Positions 51,788 through 60,840 of a stretch of 64,000 nt of DNA are shown here, one piece after another; position 1 is the first letter of the stretch, and each line of letters opens with the position of its first letter. Below the pieces are notes generated by a model. It did no database searches. It saw only the letters and a program-made list of their open reading frames with translations, and was not told the origin of the DNA. The stretch spans positions 618,001-682,000 of the forward strand of contig NZ_CP102931.1 of assembly GCF_024734665.1 (NCBI RefSeq). Direction: 5' to 3'. The stretch is from Variovorax paradoxus (lineage in GTDB: Bacteria > Pseudomonadota > Gammaproteobacteria > Burkholderiales > Burkholderiaceae_C). The position numbers and the translations under genes are program-made.

Positions 51788-53728
51788 TCAGAAGGTGAAG
51801 CCGAGGCGGAAGTGCAGGCGGAATTTCTTCGAGTCCACGCCGTAGGCCAGGTCGGCCTGCACCGGCCCCACGGGGCTGCGCCAGCGCGCGCCCACGCCCA
51901 CGCCCACCTTGGGCTTGAGCTCGCCGGGTTTGTCGGCCACGGCGCCGGCATCGGCGAACACCACACTCTCCCATTCGGTGAGCTTGCCGTTGTAGACGAA
52001 GGGGCGCTGCCACTCCACGCTGGCCACGCCGAGGTAGCGGCCCGCAACGGTCTGGCCGTCGGCGCGCACGGTGCCGATCTGCTTGTAGCTGTAGCCGCGC
52101 ACGGTGGTGTCGCCGCCGGTCAGGAACATCAGCGTGGACGGGATCTGCGCGCTGTCTTTGGCCGACACCGCGCCAGCCTCCAGGCGCAGCTGCAGGCGGC
52201 TGCGGCGCGCGCGCGTTTCCTTGTCATCGGCCGCGCCCAGCGGCAGCACGCCGAGCCAACGCGCGTAGGTGCGCGTGAAGGGCGTCTGCTCGCCGGTGAG
52301 CGTGTAGCCCGCGGCCACTTCGAGCGCAAGGCCGAAGCCGCGCGAGGGCGACGCGTTGTCGTCGAAATAGCGGCCGGTCCAGCCCCAGTTGGCCGTCACG
52401 GCAGAGGCCGAGGGCGGTGCGTTGATGCCGCGGTTCTGCGCATAGTCGTACTGCAGGAAGTAGCTGCGGTCGATGTGGTCGCCCGACTTGCTGCGCCCGC
52501 CTCGCAGGCGTCCGCTGTCGACCACGTAGCTGCCCGATTGCTCGCTCTTCAGTTCGGCGCCCGAGAACCATTGCCAGCCCCGGTCGTCGGGAATCGCCTT
52601 CCACTCGGTGCCGAGCGACTTGATGTCGTTGTCGACCGACAGCCGTGAGACGGAGCGCCAGCCCAGCAGCGGAATCTGGTTGTGGATGTGGTCGATCGAC
52701 AGGCGCGGGCCGTTGTCGGTGGTGAAGCCCACGCCCATCACCACCTTCTGCAGCGGCGCCTCGCGCAGCTGCGCGATCACCGGCGCGGCCAGCGGGTTGC
52801 CGCTCTCGGTGTCGAGCGTGAGGAACACCGAGTCGTAGTAGCCGCTGCTGGCCAGGCGCTGCTGGGCATCGAGCAGCTTCTGCTGGTCGTAGTCGGTGCC
52901 GCTGGGCAGGCGGGCGATGCGGCGTGCGCCGTCGGGGTCGTAGCGCTGGATGCCGTGCAGCATGAGCGGGCCGAACTTGTAGGCCGGGCCCGACTGGTAG
53001 GTGACGCTGAGGCGGGCCTCGCTGCGGTCGGCATCGACTTCGGCGCGGCTGACCTCGATGCTGCCGGTGGGAAAGCGCTTGGCCGTCAGGCTGCGCAGCG
53101 CGGTGGTCTTGGCATCGTCCCAGGCCTGCTGGGTGAAGGGCTGGCCGGCGCGCAGGGCCCAGTTGGTGCGGATCGAGTCGCGCTGCGCCTCGGCGGTGGC
53201 ATCGTTTGCGATCGGGCCGCCGTAGCTGATCTGCACGTTGCTCACCTTGGTGCTCTCGCCGGGCGAGACGGTGATGACGATCTCGCGCGGGGCCTTGGTG
53301 CTTTCGGGTGTCTCGTTGAGTTCGAGCGTCAGCGTGGGCGAGAAGTAGCCCATGGTGCCGAGCAGCTCGCGTGCATTGGCCTCGGCGGCCACCATGAGGC
53401 GGGAGATTTCCGTGGCGCCGAGGTCATCGAGCTCGCGGTAGCGCTGGATCTCGAGGTGCAGCTTGAGGTAGTCGCGTACGGCCTCGGGGCCGCGCACATC
53501 GACGGTGAAGGCGTCGCGCTTGTCTACTTTTTTCTTGTTGTCGTCCTTGCCGTCGTCCGAGGTGGTGCTGTCGGCCGCGGCACCGCTGCGCACGAGGCCG
53601 GCCGCGGGCTTGTTGTCTTCGGGCGCCTCTTTCTTCGGCAGCAGGCTGCAGCCTTGCAAGAGCAGGACGCCGGAAAAAAGCAAAGCCGGCCACCATGCCG
53701 GCGAAGAAACTGAAACCACCCTGACCAT
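51788..53728 (-). CDS. tamA: Outer-membrane translocation protein TamA (BamA superfamily)
   Basis: This 646-aa Omp85 protein has POTRA domains (about 75-320) followed by the 16-strand barrel (about 330-646), including TGGDTTVRGYSYKQIG and VEWQRPF, and ends in an aromatic residue (RLGFTF). The start ATG 53728 gives an N-terminus with a hydrophobic core and a lipobox-like LLLQGC (Cys about 24), so the protein may be lipidated, which is not usual for TamA; a longer upstream frame has no signal. It is the first gene of tamA-tamB. Confidence 0.87.
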   Translation of the reverse strand: MVRVVSVSSPAWWPALLFSGVLLLQGCSLLPKKEAPEDNKPAAGLVRSGAAADSTTSDDGKDDNKKKVDKRDAFTVDVRGPEAVRDYLKLHLEIQRYRELDDLGATEISRLMVAAEANARELLGTMGYFSPTLTLELNETPESTKAPREIVITVSPGESTKVSNVQISYGGPIANDATAEAQRDSIRTNWALRAGQPFTQQAWDDAKTTALRSLTAKRFPTGSIEVSRAEVDADRSEARLSVTYQSGPAYKFGPLMLHGIQRYDPDGARRIARLPSGTDYDQQKLLDAQQRLASSGYYDSVFLTLDTESGNPLAAPVIAQLREAPLQKVVMGVGFTTDNGPRLSIDHIHNQIPLLGWRSVSRLSVDNDIKSLGTEWKAIPDDRGWQWFSGAELKSEQSGSYVVDSGRLRGGRSKSGDHIDRSYFLQYDYAQNRGINAPPSASAVTANWGWTGRYFDDNASPSRGFGLALEVAAGYTLTGEQTPFTRTYARWLGVLPLGAADDKETRARRSRLQLRLEAGAVSAKDSAQIPSTLMFLTGGDTTVRGYSYKQIGTVRADGQTVAGRYLGVASVEWQRPFVYNGKLTEWESVVFADAGAVADKPGELKPKVGVGVGARWRSPVGPVQADLAYGVDSKKFRLHFRLGFTF

Positions 53729-53790
53729 GGGCGGATTCTGACAGCAAGATTCGCCGGTTCCTGAAGCGTCCGGATACAGATGGCTTCGTC

Positions 53791-54978
53791 CTACTTGGAC
53801 AGCATGCGCATCGCGTCTTCGAGGCCTCGCAGGGTCAGAGGGTACATGCGGTTCGACATGAGCTGCTGCATCACCGCGATGCTCTGGCGGTACTGCCACA
53901 CGCCTTGGGGCTCAGGGTTGATCCACGCGAACTTCGGAAAGGTGTGCGTGAGCCGCTGTATCCACTCTGCGCCAGCCTCTTCGTTGTTGTATTCGACGCT
54001 GCCGCCGGGCTGCAGTATTTCGTAGGGGCTCATGGTCGCGTCGCCGACGAAGATGAGCTTGTAGTCCTTGTTGTACTTGCGCAGGATGTCCCAGGTCGCG
54101 AACTTCTCGGAGAAGCGGCGCTTGTTGTTCTTCCACATGAAGTCATACACGCAGTTGTGGAAGTAGAAGAATTCGAGGTGCTTGAACTCGGTCTTCACGG
54201 CCGAGAACAGCTCTTCCACGCGCTGGATGTGCTCGTCCATCGTGCCGCCCACGTCCATCAGCAGCAGCACCTTGACGTTGTTGTGGCGCTCGGGCCGCAT
54301 CTTGATGTCGAGGTAGCCGGCATTGGCCGCGGTCGAGTGGATGGTGTCGTCGAGGTCCAGCTCTTCGTCATGGCCTTCGCGCGCGAACTTGCGCAGCCGG
54401 CGCAGCGCAACCTTGATGTTGCGCGTGCCCAGCTCCTGTGTGTCGTCGTAGTCCTTGTAGGCGCGCTGGTCCCACACCTTCACCGCGCTCTTGTTCTTGC
54501 CAGCGCCGCCGATGCGGATGCCCTGTGGGTTGTAGCCACCGTTGCCGAAAGGCGAGGTGCCGCCGGTGCCGATCCACTTGCTGCCGCCCTCGTGGCGCTC
54601 CTTCTGCTCTTCGAAGCGCTTCTTGAGCGTTTCCATGAGCTCGTCCCAGCCCATCTTTTCGATCTTGGCTTTTTCCTCGGCGGTGAACTCGCGCTCGAGC
54701 GTTTTCTTGAGCCAGTCGAGTGGCACTTCCTTCGTGAAGTCGGTCAGCATCTCGACGCCCTTGAAGTAGGCGGCGAAGGCGCGGTCGAACTTGTCGTAGT
54801 GCTTCTCGTCCTTCACGAGCGCGGTGCGCGAGAGGTAGTAGAAGTCGTCGATGCCGTAGGCGCCGTCGGAGTTGGGCCCCACCACGTCGGCCTGCAGGGC
54901 CTCGAGCAGCGTGAGGTATTCCTTGACCGACACCGGCAGCTTGGCCGAGCGCAGGGTGTAGAAGAAGTCGATGAGCAT
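53791..54978 (-). CDS. CoxE-like VWA domain protein
   Basis: This 395-aa protein has an N-terminal helical part (LIDFFYTLRSAKLPVSVKEYLTLLEAL), a Gly-rich middle and a C-terminal von Willebrand A-like domain (about 230-360). The MIDAS-like motif reads DVGGTMD where D-x-S-x-S is classical. Such proteins pair with MoxR AAA+ ATPases as chaperone-like complexes for metalloenzyme or membrane-complex assembly; a MoxR gene lies 879 bp upstream in the same direction. The target is unknown. Confidence 0.83.
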   Translation of the reverse strand: MLIDFFYTLRSAKLPVSVKEYLTLLEALQADVVGPNSDGAYGIDDFYYLSRTALVKDEKHYDKFDRAFAAYFKGVEMLTDFTKEVPLDWLKKTLEREFTAEEKAKIEKMGWDELMETLKKRFEEQKERHEGGSKWIGTGGTSPFGNGGYNPQGIRIGGAGKNKSAVKVWDQRAYKDYDDTQELGTRNIKVALRRLRKFAREGHDEELDLDDTIHSTAANAGYLDIKMRPERHNNVKVLLLMDVGGTMDEHIQRVEELFSAVKTEFKHLEFFYFHNCVYDFMWKNNKRRFSEKFATWDILRKYNKDYKLIFVGDATMSPYEILQPGGSVEYNNEEAGAEWIQRLTHTFPKFAWINPEPQGVWQYRQSIAVMQQLMSNRMYPLTLRGLEDAMRMLSK

Positions 54979-54999
54979 GGGGTGCTCCTTGTGTGTCTG

Positions 55000-55587
55000 T
55001 CAGCCGCGCGGCTTGTCGAGCAGGTACAGCAGCTGGGCCTTCACCTCGGGCCATTCGCCCGCGCGCAGGCTGTACATGACGGTGTCGCGGATGGTGCCGT
55101 CGCGGCGCATCACGTGGCCGCGGATCACGCCGTCTTTCTTCGCGCCCAGGCGCTCGATGGCGCGCTGCGAGGCGTAGTTGAAGTTGTCGGTGCGCCAGCC
55201 CACCACGTTGCAGCCGAGCGCGTCGAAGGCGTGTGTGAGCATCAGCAGCTTGCAGGTGGTGTTGACGTGCGTGCGCTGGCAGCGCGCCGCGTACCACGTG
55301 TAGCCGATCTCCACGCGCTTCACGCCCGGCAGGATGTCGTGGAAGCTGGTGCTGCCGAGCACCGTGCCGGTGGCCTCGTCGGTCACTGCGAAGGCGAAGC
55401 GGTCTGCGGTCTTCAGCGCGGTCTCGATGTAGGCGCGCGTGTCCTGCGGCTCGGGCACGGAGGTGACGCGCAGCTTCCACAACTCGCCATCGGCGGCCGC
55501 GGCGCGCAGGCCTTCTTCATGAGCCAGCGACAGCGGCACCAGCGCGATGCCGCGGGCCTTCAGCGTGACGGGTTCGACGAACGCCAT
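55000..55587 (-). CDS. GNAT family N-acetyltransferase (RimJ/RimL type)
   Basis: This 195-aa protein has an acetyl-CoA-dependent GNAT fold: VTLKARGIALVPLSLAHEEGL, SFHDILPGVKRVEIGYTWYAARCQRTHVNT (motif A region) and NFNYASQRAIERLGAKKDGVIRGH. The RimJ/RimL type acetylates N-terminal amino groups or small molecules. The start at 55587 gives the domain start; a longer frame upstream overlaps the next gene. The gene lies between the membrane protein and CoxE-like genes and is probably cotranscribed. Confidence 0.8.
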   Translation of the reverse strand: MAFVEPVTLKARGIALVPLSLAHEEGLRAAAADGELWKLRVTSVPEPQDTRAYIETALKTADRFAFAVTDEATGTVLGSTSFHDILPGVKRVEIGYTWYAARCQRTHVNTTCKLLMLTHAFDALGCNVVGWRTDNFNYASQRAIERLGAKKDGVIRGHVMRRDGTIRDTVMYSLRAGEWPEVKAQLLYLLDKPRG

Positions 55588-55606
55588 TTCAAACTCTCTT
55601 GTGTTT

Positions 55607-55852
55607 TCAGCCTTTGGGATCGCCATACTTGCGCACGTACCAGGCGCGCGCCAGCTGCACCCCGCCACCGCCGCCCAGGCCGATCAGCAGAATCCCGAAG
55701 ATTTCCTTGTTGCCATAGCCGGCGGCGCCGAAGGCATCGAGCCCCAGCAGCAGCCCGAGCCCGCGGCCGAGCAGCGCACCCAGCACGAACAGCACTGCCT
55801 GGGCAATGCCCAGCTTCATCAGTTGCCCGGTGGGATGCGGCGTCTGGCTCAT
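55607..55852 (-). CDS. Small two-helix membrane protein of unknown function
   Basis: This 81-aa hydrophobic protein (LGIAQAVLFVLGALLGRGLGLLLG and IFGILLIGLGGGGGVQLARAWYV) lies 4 bp after the MoxR stop. Glycine-rich helices suggest tight packing or oligomers. No family is recognised; context suggests a link with the MoxR/CoxE pair. Confidence 0.65.
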   Translation of the reverse strand: MSQTPHPTGQLMKLGIAQAVLFVLGALLGRGLGLLLGLDAFGAAGYGNKEIFGILLIGLGGGGGVQLARAWYVRKYGDPKG

Positions 55853-55856
55853 GGAC

Positions 55857-56711
<855 letters not shown>

Positions 56712-56816
56712 GAGTGAGATGAGTGAGACGGAGGCTGGGGTGGAGAAAAGAACACACTCGACACGCGTTGTGCAGCCTCAGGGTTGGCCTGCACAGGGTT
56801 CCAGGGGACCCCTGCA

Positions 56817-56837
56817 TATAATCGAATGTTGATTCGA
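56817..56837 (+). promoter_or_regulatory. Consensus -10 and palindrome before cytochrome c4
   Basis: TATAAT at 56817-56822 is followed by an inverted repeat TCGAAT-GTTG-ATTCGA (56822-56837) that would sit at the transcription start. A CAGGGG-A-CCCCTG palindrome (56802-56814) precedes it. No clear -35 is seen. Confidence 0.5.
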
Positions 56838-56871
56838 AAAACTGTACTCTCCACGAGATTGTGCGCGCAAA

Positions 56872-57564
56872 ATGAACAAGTTGTTGACCACGATGTTTGC
56901 CCTTGCTGTCGCTTGCGTGACGGTCTCGGCTGAAGCCCAGCAAGTCACTGGCAAGGCCCAGGACGGAGCAAAGAAGGTTGCGATGTGCGTGGGCTGCCAC
57001 GGCATCATTGGCTATCAGGCCAGCTTCCCAGAGATCCACAAGGTGCCGATGATCGCCGGCCAGAGCGCCACGTACATCACGGCCGCGCTCACCGCATACA
57101 AGGGCGGCGACCGCAAGCATCCCACCATGCGCGCCATTGCCGACACGCTCACCGACCAGGACATCGCCGACCTCGCTGCTTACTACAGCCAACTGGGTCT
57201 GAAGGACGGCAGCGCACCGCCGGCCACGCTGGCCAAGGCAACGCCCCCGAACGTCGAGGCGCTCGTCACCCGCAACGCCGACAACAACTGCACCAAGTGC
57301 CACGGCGCCAACTTCAACACGCCGAACGACGGCACCGTGCCCAAGCTTGCCGGCCAGCATGCCGACTACCTGTTCGTCGCGCTCAAGTCGTACCGCGTGA
57401 AGAACAACCCGCACCTCGGTCGCTCCAACGCCGTGATGGGCCAGCAGGTCGAAGACAAGAAGTTCACCAACGCCGAACTCAAGACGCTGGCCAGCTACAT
57501 CAGCTCGCTGCCCGGCGAACTGAAGACGGTGCCCGAATCGCGCATTCACCACGGCGCTGAATAA
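56872..57564 (+). CDS. Dihaem cytochrome c4-type protein
   Basis: This 230-aa periplasmic cytochrome has a signal peptide (LAVACVTVSAEAQ) and two haem sites, CVGCH (39-43) and CTKCH (140-144), each followed by a domain with a Met ligand candidate (HPTMRAIADTLTDQDIADLAAYY and NAVMGQQVEDKKFTNAELKTLASYI). Cytochromes c4 carry electrons to terminal oxidases. It is a single-gene unit with its own promoter and a strong terminator. Confidence 0.88.
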   Translation: MNKLLTTMFALAVACVTVSAEAQQVTGKAQDGAKKVAMCVGCHGIIGYQASFPEIHKVPMIAGQSATYITAALTAYKGGDRKHPTMRAIADTLTDQDIADLAAYYSQLGLKDGSAPPATLAKATPPNVEALVTRNADNNCTKCHGANFNTPNDGTVPKLAGQHADYLFVALKSYRVKNNPHLGRSNAVMGQQVEDKKFTNAELKTLASYISSLPGELKTVPESRIHHGAE

Positions 57565-57580
57565 GCGCTTCACTCATAAC

Positions 57581-57609
57581 AAAAAAGCCCGCTGTGAGCG
57601 GGCTTTTTT
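57581..57609. terminator. Bidirectional intrinsic terminator
   Basis: AAAAAAGCCCGC-TGTGA-GCGGGCTTTTTT serves both cytochrome c4 and the convergent pcaG. Confidence 0.93.
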
Positions 57610-57630
57610 GCGTCCGGGATTTCCCTGAGA

Positions 57631-58239
57631 TCAGACGTCGAAGAAGGCAGTCTCGTCAGTGCCCTGCATGCGGATGTCGAAGCGATACGTCACCGCGCCG
57701 CCTTGCTCCACGCGCTCTGCGATCAGCGTGTGGCGGCGATCGGCCGGCACGCTCTGCAGCACTGTGTCCTTCGCGTTGGCTTCGGCTTCGTCGCTGAAGT
57801 ACGCGCGCGTGAACGCATGCAGCAGCAGGCCGCGCATCAGCACGATCACGTTGATGTGCGGTGCTTCGCCGGGCGATTCGGCGCCGGGCTTCACGGTGTG
57901 GAACACGAAGCGGTTGCCTTCGGCGGTGCCTGTGCCGACGCGACCGAAGGCACGAAAGCCCATGGCGCGCGCCTCGTCGGGCGTGTGCGGGTAACGGCCT
58001 TCGCCATCGGGCTGGCTGATCTCGACCAGCGCGTCGTTGATCGGGTTGCCGTCGCCGTCGATCACGCGGCCTTCAAGGCGGATGCGCTGGCCTGCGGCCT
58101 TGTCGAGCGCCAGCACGGCGTCGAAGGGCTGGTCGAAGTCGTAGCCGTACTGCGTGGCGGTGAGGCCGTAGGCGAAGTAGGGGCCCACGGTTTGCGAGGG
58201 GGTCTGGCCGAAGTCGGCTTCCTGTGCGGTCATCAACAT
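57631..58239 (-). CDS. pcaG: Protocatechuate 3,4-dioxygenase alpha subunit
   Basis: This 202-aa intradiol dioxygenase subunit reads TPSQTVGPYFAYGL, GRVIDGDGNPINDALVEISQPD and APHINVIVLMRGLL. The alpha subunit lacks the iron ligands and completes the active site with PcaH. Start at 58239, AGGAG 10 bp upstream; the third codon is also ATG. It opens the ring of protocatechuate in the beta-ketoadipate pathway. It follows pcaH by 17 bp. Confidence 0.92.
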   Translation of the reverse strand: MLMTAQEADFGQTPSQTVGPYFAYGLTATQYGYDFDQPFDAVLALDKAAGQRIRLEGRVIDGDGNPINDALVEISQPDGEGRYPHTPDEARAMGFRAFGRVGTGTAEGNRFVFHTVKPGAESPGEAPHINVIVLMRGLLLHAFTRAYFSDEAEANAKDTVLQSVPADRRHTLIAERVEQGGAVTYRFDIRMQGTDETAFFDV

Positions 58240-58256
58240 GGTGTGTGTCTCCTGGC

Positions 58257-58982
58257 TCAGCGGTTCTCGAAAGGCGTTTCGTCTGCGCCGCGCAGCACGA
58301 TGTCGAACTGGTAGCCCAGTGCGTAGCCCTCTTCGGTGATGTCGAGGCTGAAGTCGGCGATGAGCCGGTTGCGGTAGCGCTCGGGCGTGCCGGTGATCAT
58401 CGGGTCGTACTGCATCAGCGGGTCGCCGGGGAAGTACATCTGCGTGACCAGGCGGCTCGCGAAGCTCTGGCCGAACAGCGACAGGTGGATGTGTTGCGGG
58501 CGCCAGGCATTCGGGTGGTTGCCCCAGGGGTAGGCGCCGGGCTTGATGGTGAGAAAGCGGTAGCGGCCTTCGCTGTCGGTCAGGCAGCGGCCCGCGCCCA
58601 GGAAGTTGGGGTCCAGCGGCGCGTCGTGCTGGTCGACCTTGTGCACGTAGCGGCCGGCGGCGTTGGCCTGCCACAGCTCGACCAGCGTGTTGGCCACCGG
58701 GCGGCGGCGATCGTCGAGCACCCGGCCGGTGAGGATCATGCGTTCGCCCAGCGGCTCGCCGTTGCGGCGCGCGTTGCGCGTGAGGTCGTTGTCGAACTCG
58801 CCGATGCTGTCGTGGCCGTACACCGGCTGCTGCAATTCGCCGAGCGAGGCCTTCAGCGGAATCAGCGGCTTCTGCGGGCCGCGCTTCACGGTCGACTTGT
58901 AGCCGGGGTAGACATAACTGGGGTGGGCTTCCCAGTCGCGGGGGGTGAGGATGGGCGAGGAGCCCTTGGTCTTGGTCAACAT
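58257..58982 (-). CDS. pcaH: Protocatechuate 3,4-dioxygenase beta subunit
   Basis: This 241-aa catalytic subunit binds non-haem Fe(III). The ligands are visible: Tyr112 (GRYVHK), Tyr151 (PGAYPWGN), His164 and His166 (RPQHIHLS). The start ATG 58982 follows AGGAG. It converts protocatechuate and O2 to beta-carboxy-cis,cis-muconate. It is divergent from pcaQ, its likely activator. Other pca genes are not in the window. Confidence 0.94.
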   Translation of the reverse strand: MLTKTKGSSPILTPRDWEAHPSYVYPGYKSTVKRGPQKPLIPLKASLGELQQPVYGHDSIGEFDNDLTRNARRNGEPLGERMILTGRVLDDRRRPVANTLVELWQANAAGRYVHKVDQHDAPLDPNFLGAGRCLTDSEGRYRFLTIKPGAYPWGNHPNAWRPQHIHLSLFGQSFASRLVTQMYFPGDPLMQYDPMITGTPERYRNRLIADFSLDITEEGYALGYQFDIVLRGADETPFENR

Positions 58983-59086
58983 GTACGTTGTCTCCTGTCG
59001 TGGGACGAATCCGGAAGCCGCCACTTTAGAAGCGCCATCCGATGATGTAAATTGAAGATTGCTCCGTTCTCAATAACCAGAAGGCA

Positions 59087-60088
59087 TTGAAAGACCGCGT
59101 GAAAGACTCCGCCGATCTTCGCCAGGACTTCGTGCGCAACGTGCAGTTGCGGCACCTGCGCTGCCTCGTTGCCGTGGCGCAGGAGCGCCACCTCGCGCGC
59201 GCGGCCGAACGGCTGGCGTTGAGCCAGCCGGCCGTGTCGAAGACGCTATCCGAGCTGGAGGCGATCGTCGGCACGCGGCTGGTCGAGCGCAGCAAGGCCG
59301 GCCGGCGCGGCGTGCAAGGCCTCACGGCCGCTGGCGAGCAACTGCTCGCGCACGCGCTGCGCGTGCTCGAAGCGCTCGATGCCAGCGCGCAGGCCGTGGC
59401 GCCGGCGGCGGGCGGGCGCATCGAGCGGCTACGCATCGGCGCGCTGCCGAGCGTGGCGCCGGCCCTGCTGCCGGTGGCGCTGGCACGGCTGCGCGACAGC
59501 CGGCCCTCGGTGCAGATCGTGGTGAAGAGCGCCGCCAACCCCACGCTGCTCGACGAGTTGCGCGCCGGCGAGCTCGACCTGGTGGTCGGCCGCATGAGCG
59601 ATCCGCGCCTGATGGGCGGCCTGAGCTTCGAGCTGCTGTACACCGAGCCGCTGGTGTTCGCCGTGCGCGCGGGCCATCCGCTGGCGCTGAAGGCGGCGTC
59701 GGTGCAGGCGGTGCTGGCCTATCCGCTGGTGGTGTACGGCGAGGGCACGATCCCGCGCCACAACACCGAGAGTTTCCTGTCGGCGCGCGGCCTCGTGCTG
59801 CCGGCCAATGCATTGCAGACGCTCGACGTGGCGGTGGCACGCGCGCTGGTGGCGGTGTCCGATGCGGTATGGATCACGCCGCTGGGCGCCGCGCGCGGCG
59901 AGCTGGCGGACGGGCGCCTCGCGCGGTTGCGCATCGAGACCGTCGGCACCGAGGAGCCGGTCGGGCTGCTTCAGCGCAGCGATGCCGAGCCTTCGGCACT
60001 GCGCGGCGCCATGGCAGCGCTGCTGCGCGAGGCCGCGAAGCAGCAGGGCGCGGTGCCGCAGCGGCCCCGGAAAACCTCTCGTGGCTAA
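59087..60088 (+). CDS. pcaQ: LysR-type activator of pca genes (PcaQ family)
   Basis: This protein is about 333 aa. HTH: LRHLRCLVAVAQERHLARAAERLALSQPAVSKTLSELEAIVGTRLVERS (about 20-70), then an effector domain with RIGALPSVAPALLPVALARL. Divergence from pcaHG and the overall pattern match PcaQ, which responds to beta-carboxy-cis,cis-muconate. No ATG is available; the TTG at 59087 (with AGAAGG upstream) or the GTG at 59099 must be used. The 104-bp divergent region holds ATAACC (59073-59078), like one half of the known PcaQ site. Confidence 0.87.
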   Translation: MKDRVKDSADLRQDFVRNVQLRHLRCLVAVAQERHLARAAERLALSQPAVSKTLSELEAIVGTRLVERSKAGRRGVQGLTAAGEQLLAHALRVLEALDASAQAVAPAAGGRIERLRIGALPSVAPALLPVALARLRDSRPSVQIVVKSAANPTLLDELRAGELDLVVGRMSDPRLMGGLSFELLYTEPLVFAVRAGHPLALKAASVQAVLAYPLVVYGEGTIPRHNTESFLSARGLVLPANALQTLDVAVARALVAVSDAVWITPLGAARGELADGRLARLRIETVGTEEPVGLLQRSDAEPSALRGAMAALLREAAKQQGAVPQRPRKTSRG

Positions 60089-60092
60089 CTGA

Positions 60093-60527
60093 CTAGTCTT
60101 TCGTGGCCCTGCGCTGCACGCAGGCCACGTAGCCCTCGCCATCCGGCGGCCGGCCCGCGCGCTGGCTCTCCCACATCATCTGGCCCAGGCAGTCCATCGC
60201 CTCGTGATGCGCATGAAGCAGCGAGCCGCGGCGAGCTGCCAGCAGCTCGACGGCCTGGCGGATGCCGCGCGGCTGGTCGATGGAGCACTGCTCGCTGATC
60301 GACAGATGCATCGACAGATGAAGGAACGGGTTCTCGCGCCCGTTCGATCCGTCGTAGACACGCGCCACTGCCGCGTCGGCGTCGACAAGGTCCTCGTGGT
60401 ACTCGGGGTGTTCGTCGATCCAGCCGGCCGCGATGGTCTCTAGCGCTTCCATCGGCAGGCCCTGGCGGTGCTTGGCGTACACGTCGCAGAAGAAGCGGCG
60501 CACGTCTTCCTGGGAGGGGTTGAACAT
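60093..60527 (-). CDS. DUF1841 family protein
   Basis: This 144-aa soluble protein of the DUF1841 family, common in beta- and gammaproteobacteria, starts MFNPSQEDVRRFFCDVYAKH and contains ENPFLHLSMHLSISEQCSIDQPRGIR and EAMDCLGQMMWESQR. Function is unknown; conserved His residues (HLSMHL, HAHHEAMD) might bind a metal. It converges on pcaQ with 4 bp between the stops. Confidence 0.85.
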   Translation of the reverse strand: MFNPSQEDVRRFFCDVYAKHRQGLPMEALETIAAGWIDEHPEYHEDLVDADAAVARVYDGSNGRENPFLHLSMHLSISEQCSIDQPRGIRQAVELLAARRGSLLHAHHEAMDCLGQMMWESQRAGRPPDGEGYVACVQRRATKD

Positions 60528-60840
60528 ATATAGATAGAGCAGAAGAAAAAGAGGGATGGGAGCCGTGTGTGGGGCCGTGTTTGCGAGCCGTTTCGCAGGC
60601 GGCTTCGGGCGCTTGGGATGTGTCGGATGTTCCGGGTACAGGGCGTTACATCGTTACGTAACGAATCACCAAATGACCTTCTTACGAGCTGTTTCCACAC
60701 CCCGGTGGAAACCCCCGCCTAAAGAAAAATTTCCATACAAATCAACAGGTTGCATTGCTCTGGACCGCTTTGGCATGGGGCGCAAAAAAAGCGGCACGCT
60801 AGTTGCCCCTTAGTAGGCATCTTTTGTCACAGAGGCTGCC
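60528..60840 (+). promoter_or_regulatory. Upstream region of the giant surface protein, with a 14-bp palindrome
   Basis: The 313 bp hold no gene. TCGTTACGTAACGA (60651-60664) is a perfect palindrome, preceded by another GTTAC at 60644; it lies 177 bp before the start codon and may be an operator. A-rich tracts at 60540-60550, 60722-60730 and 60784-60790 could be promoter elements or bent DNA. Confidence 0.4.
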
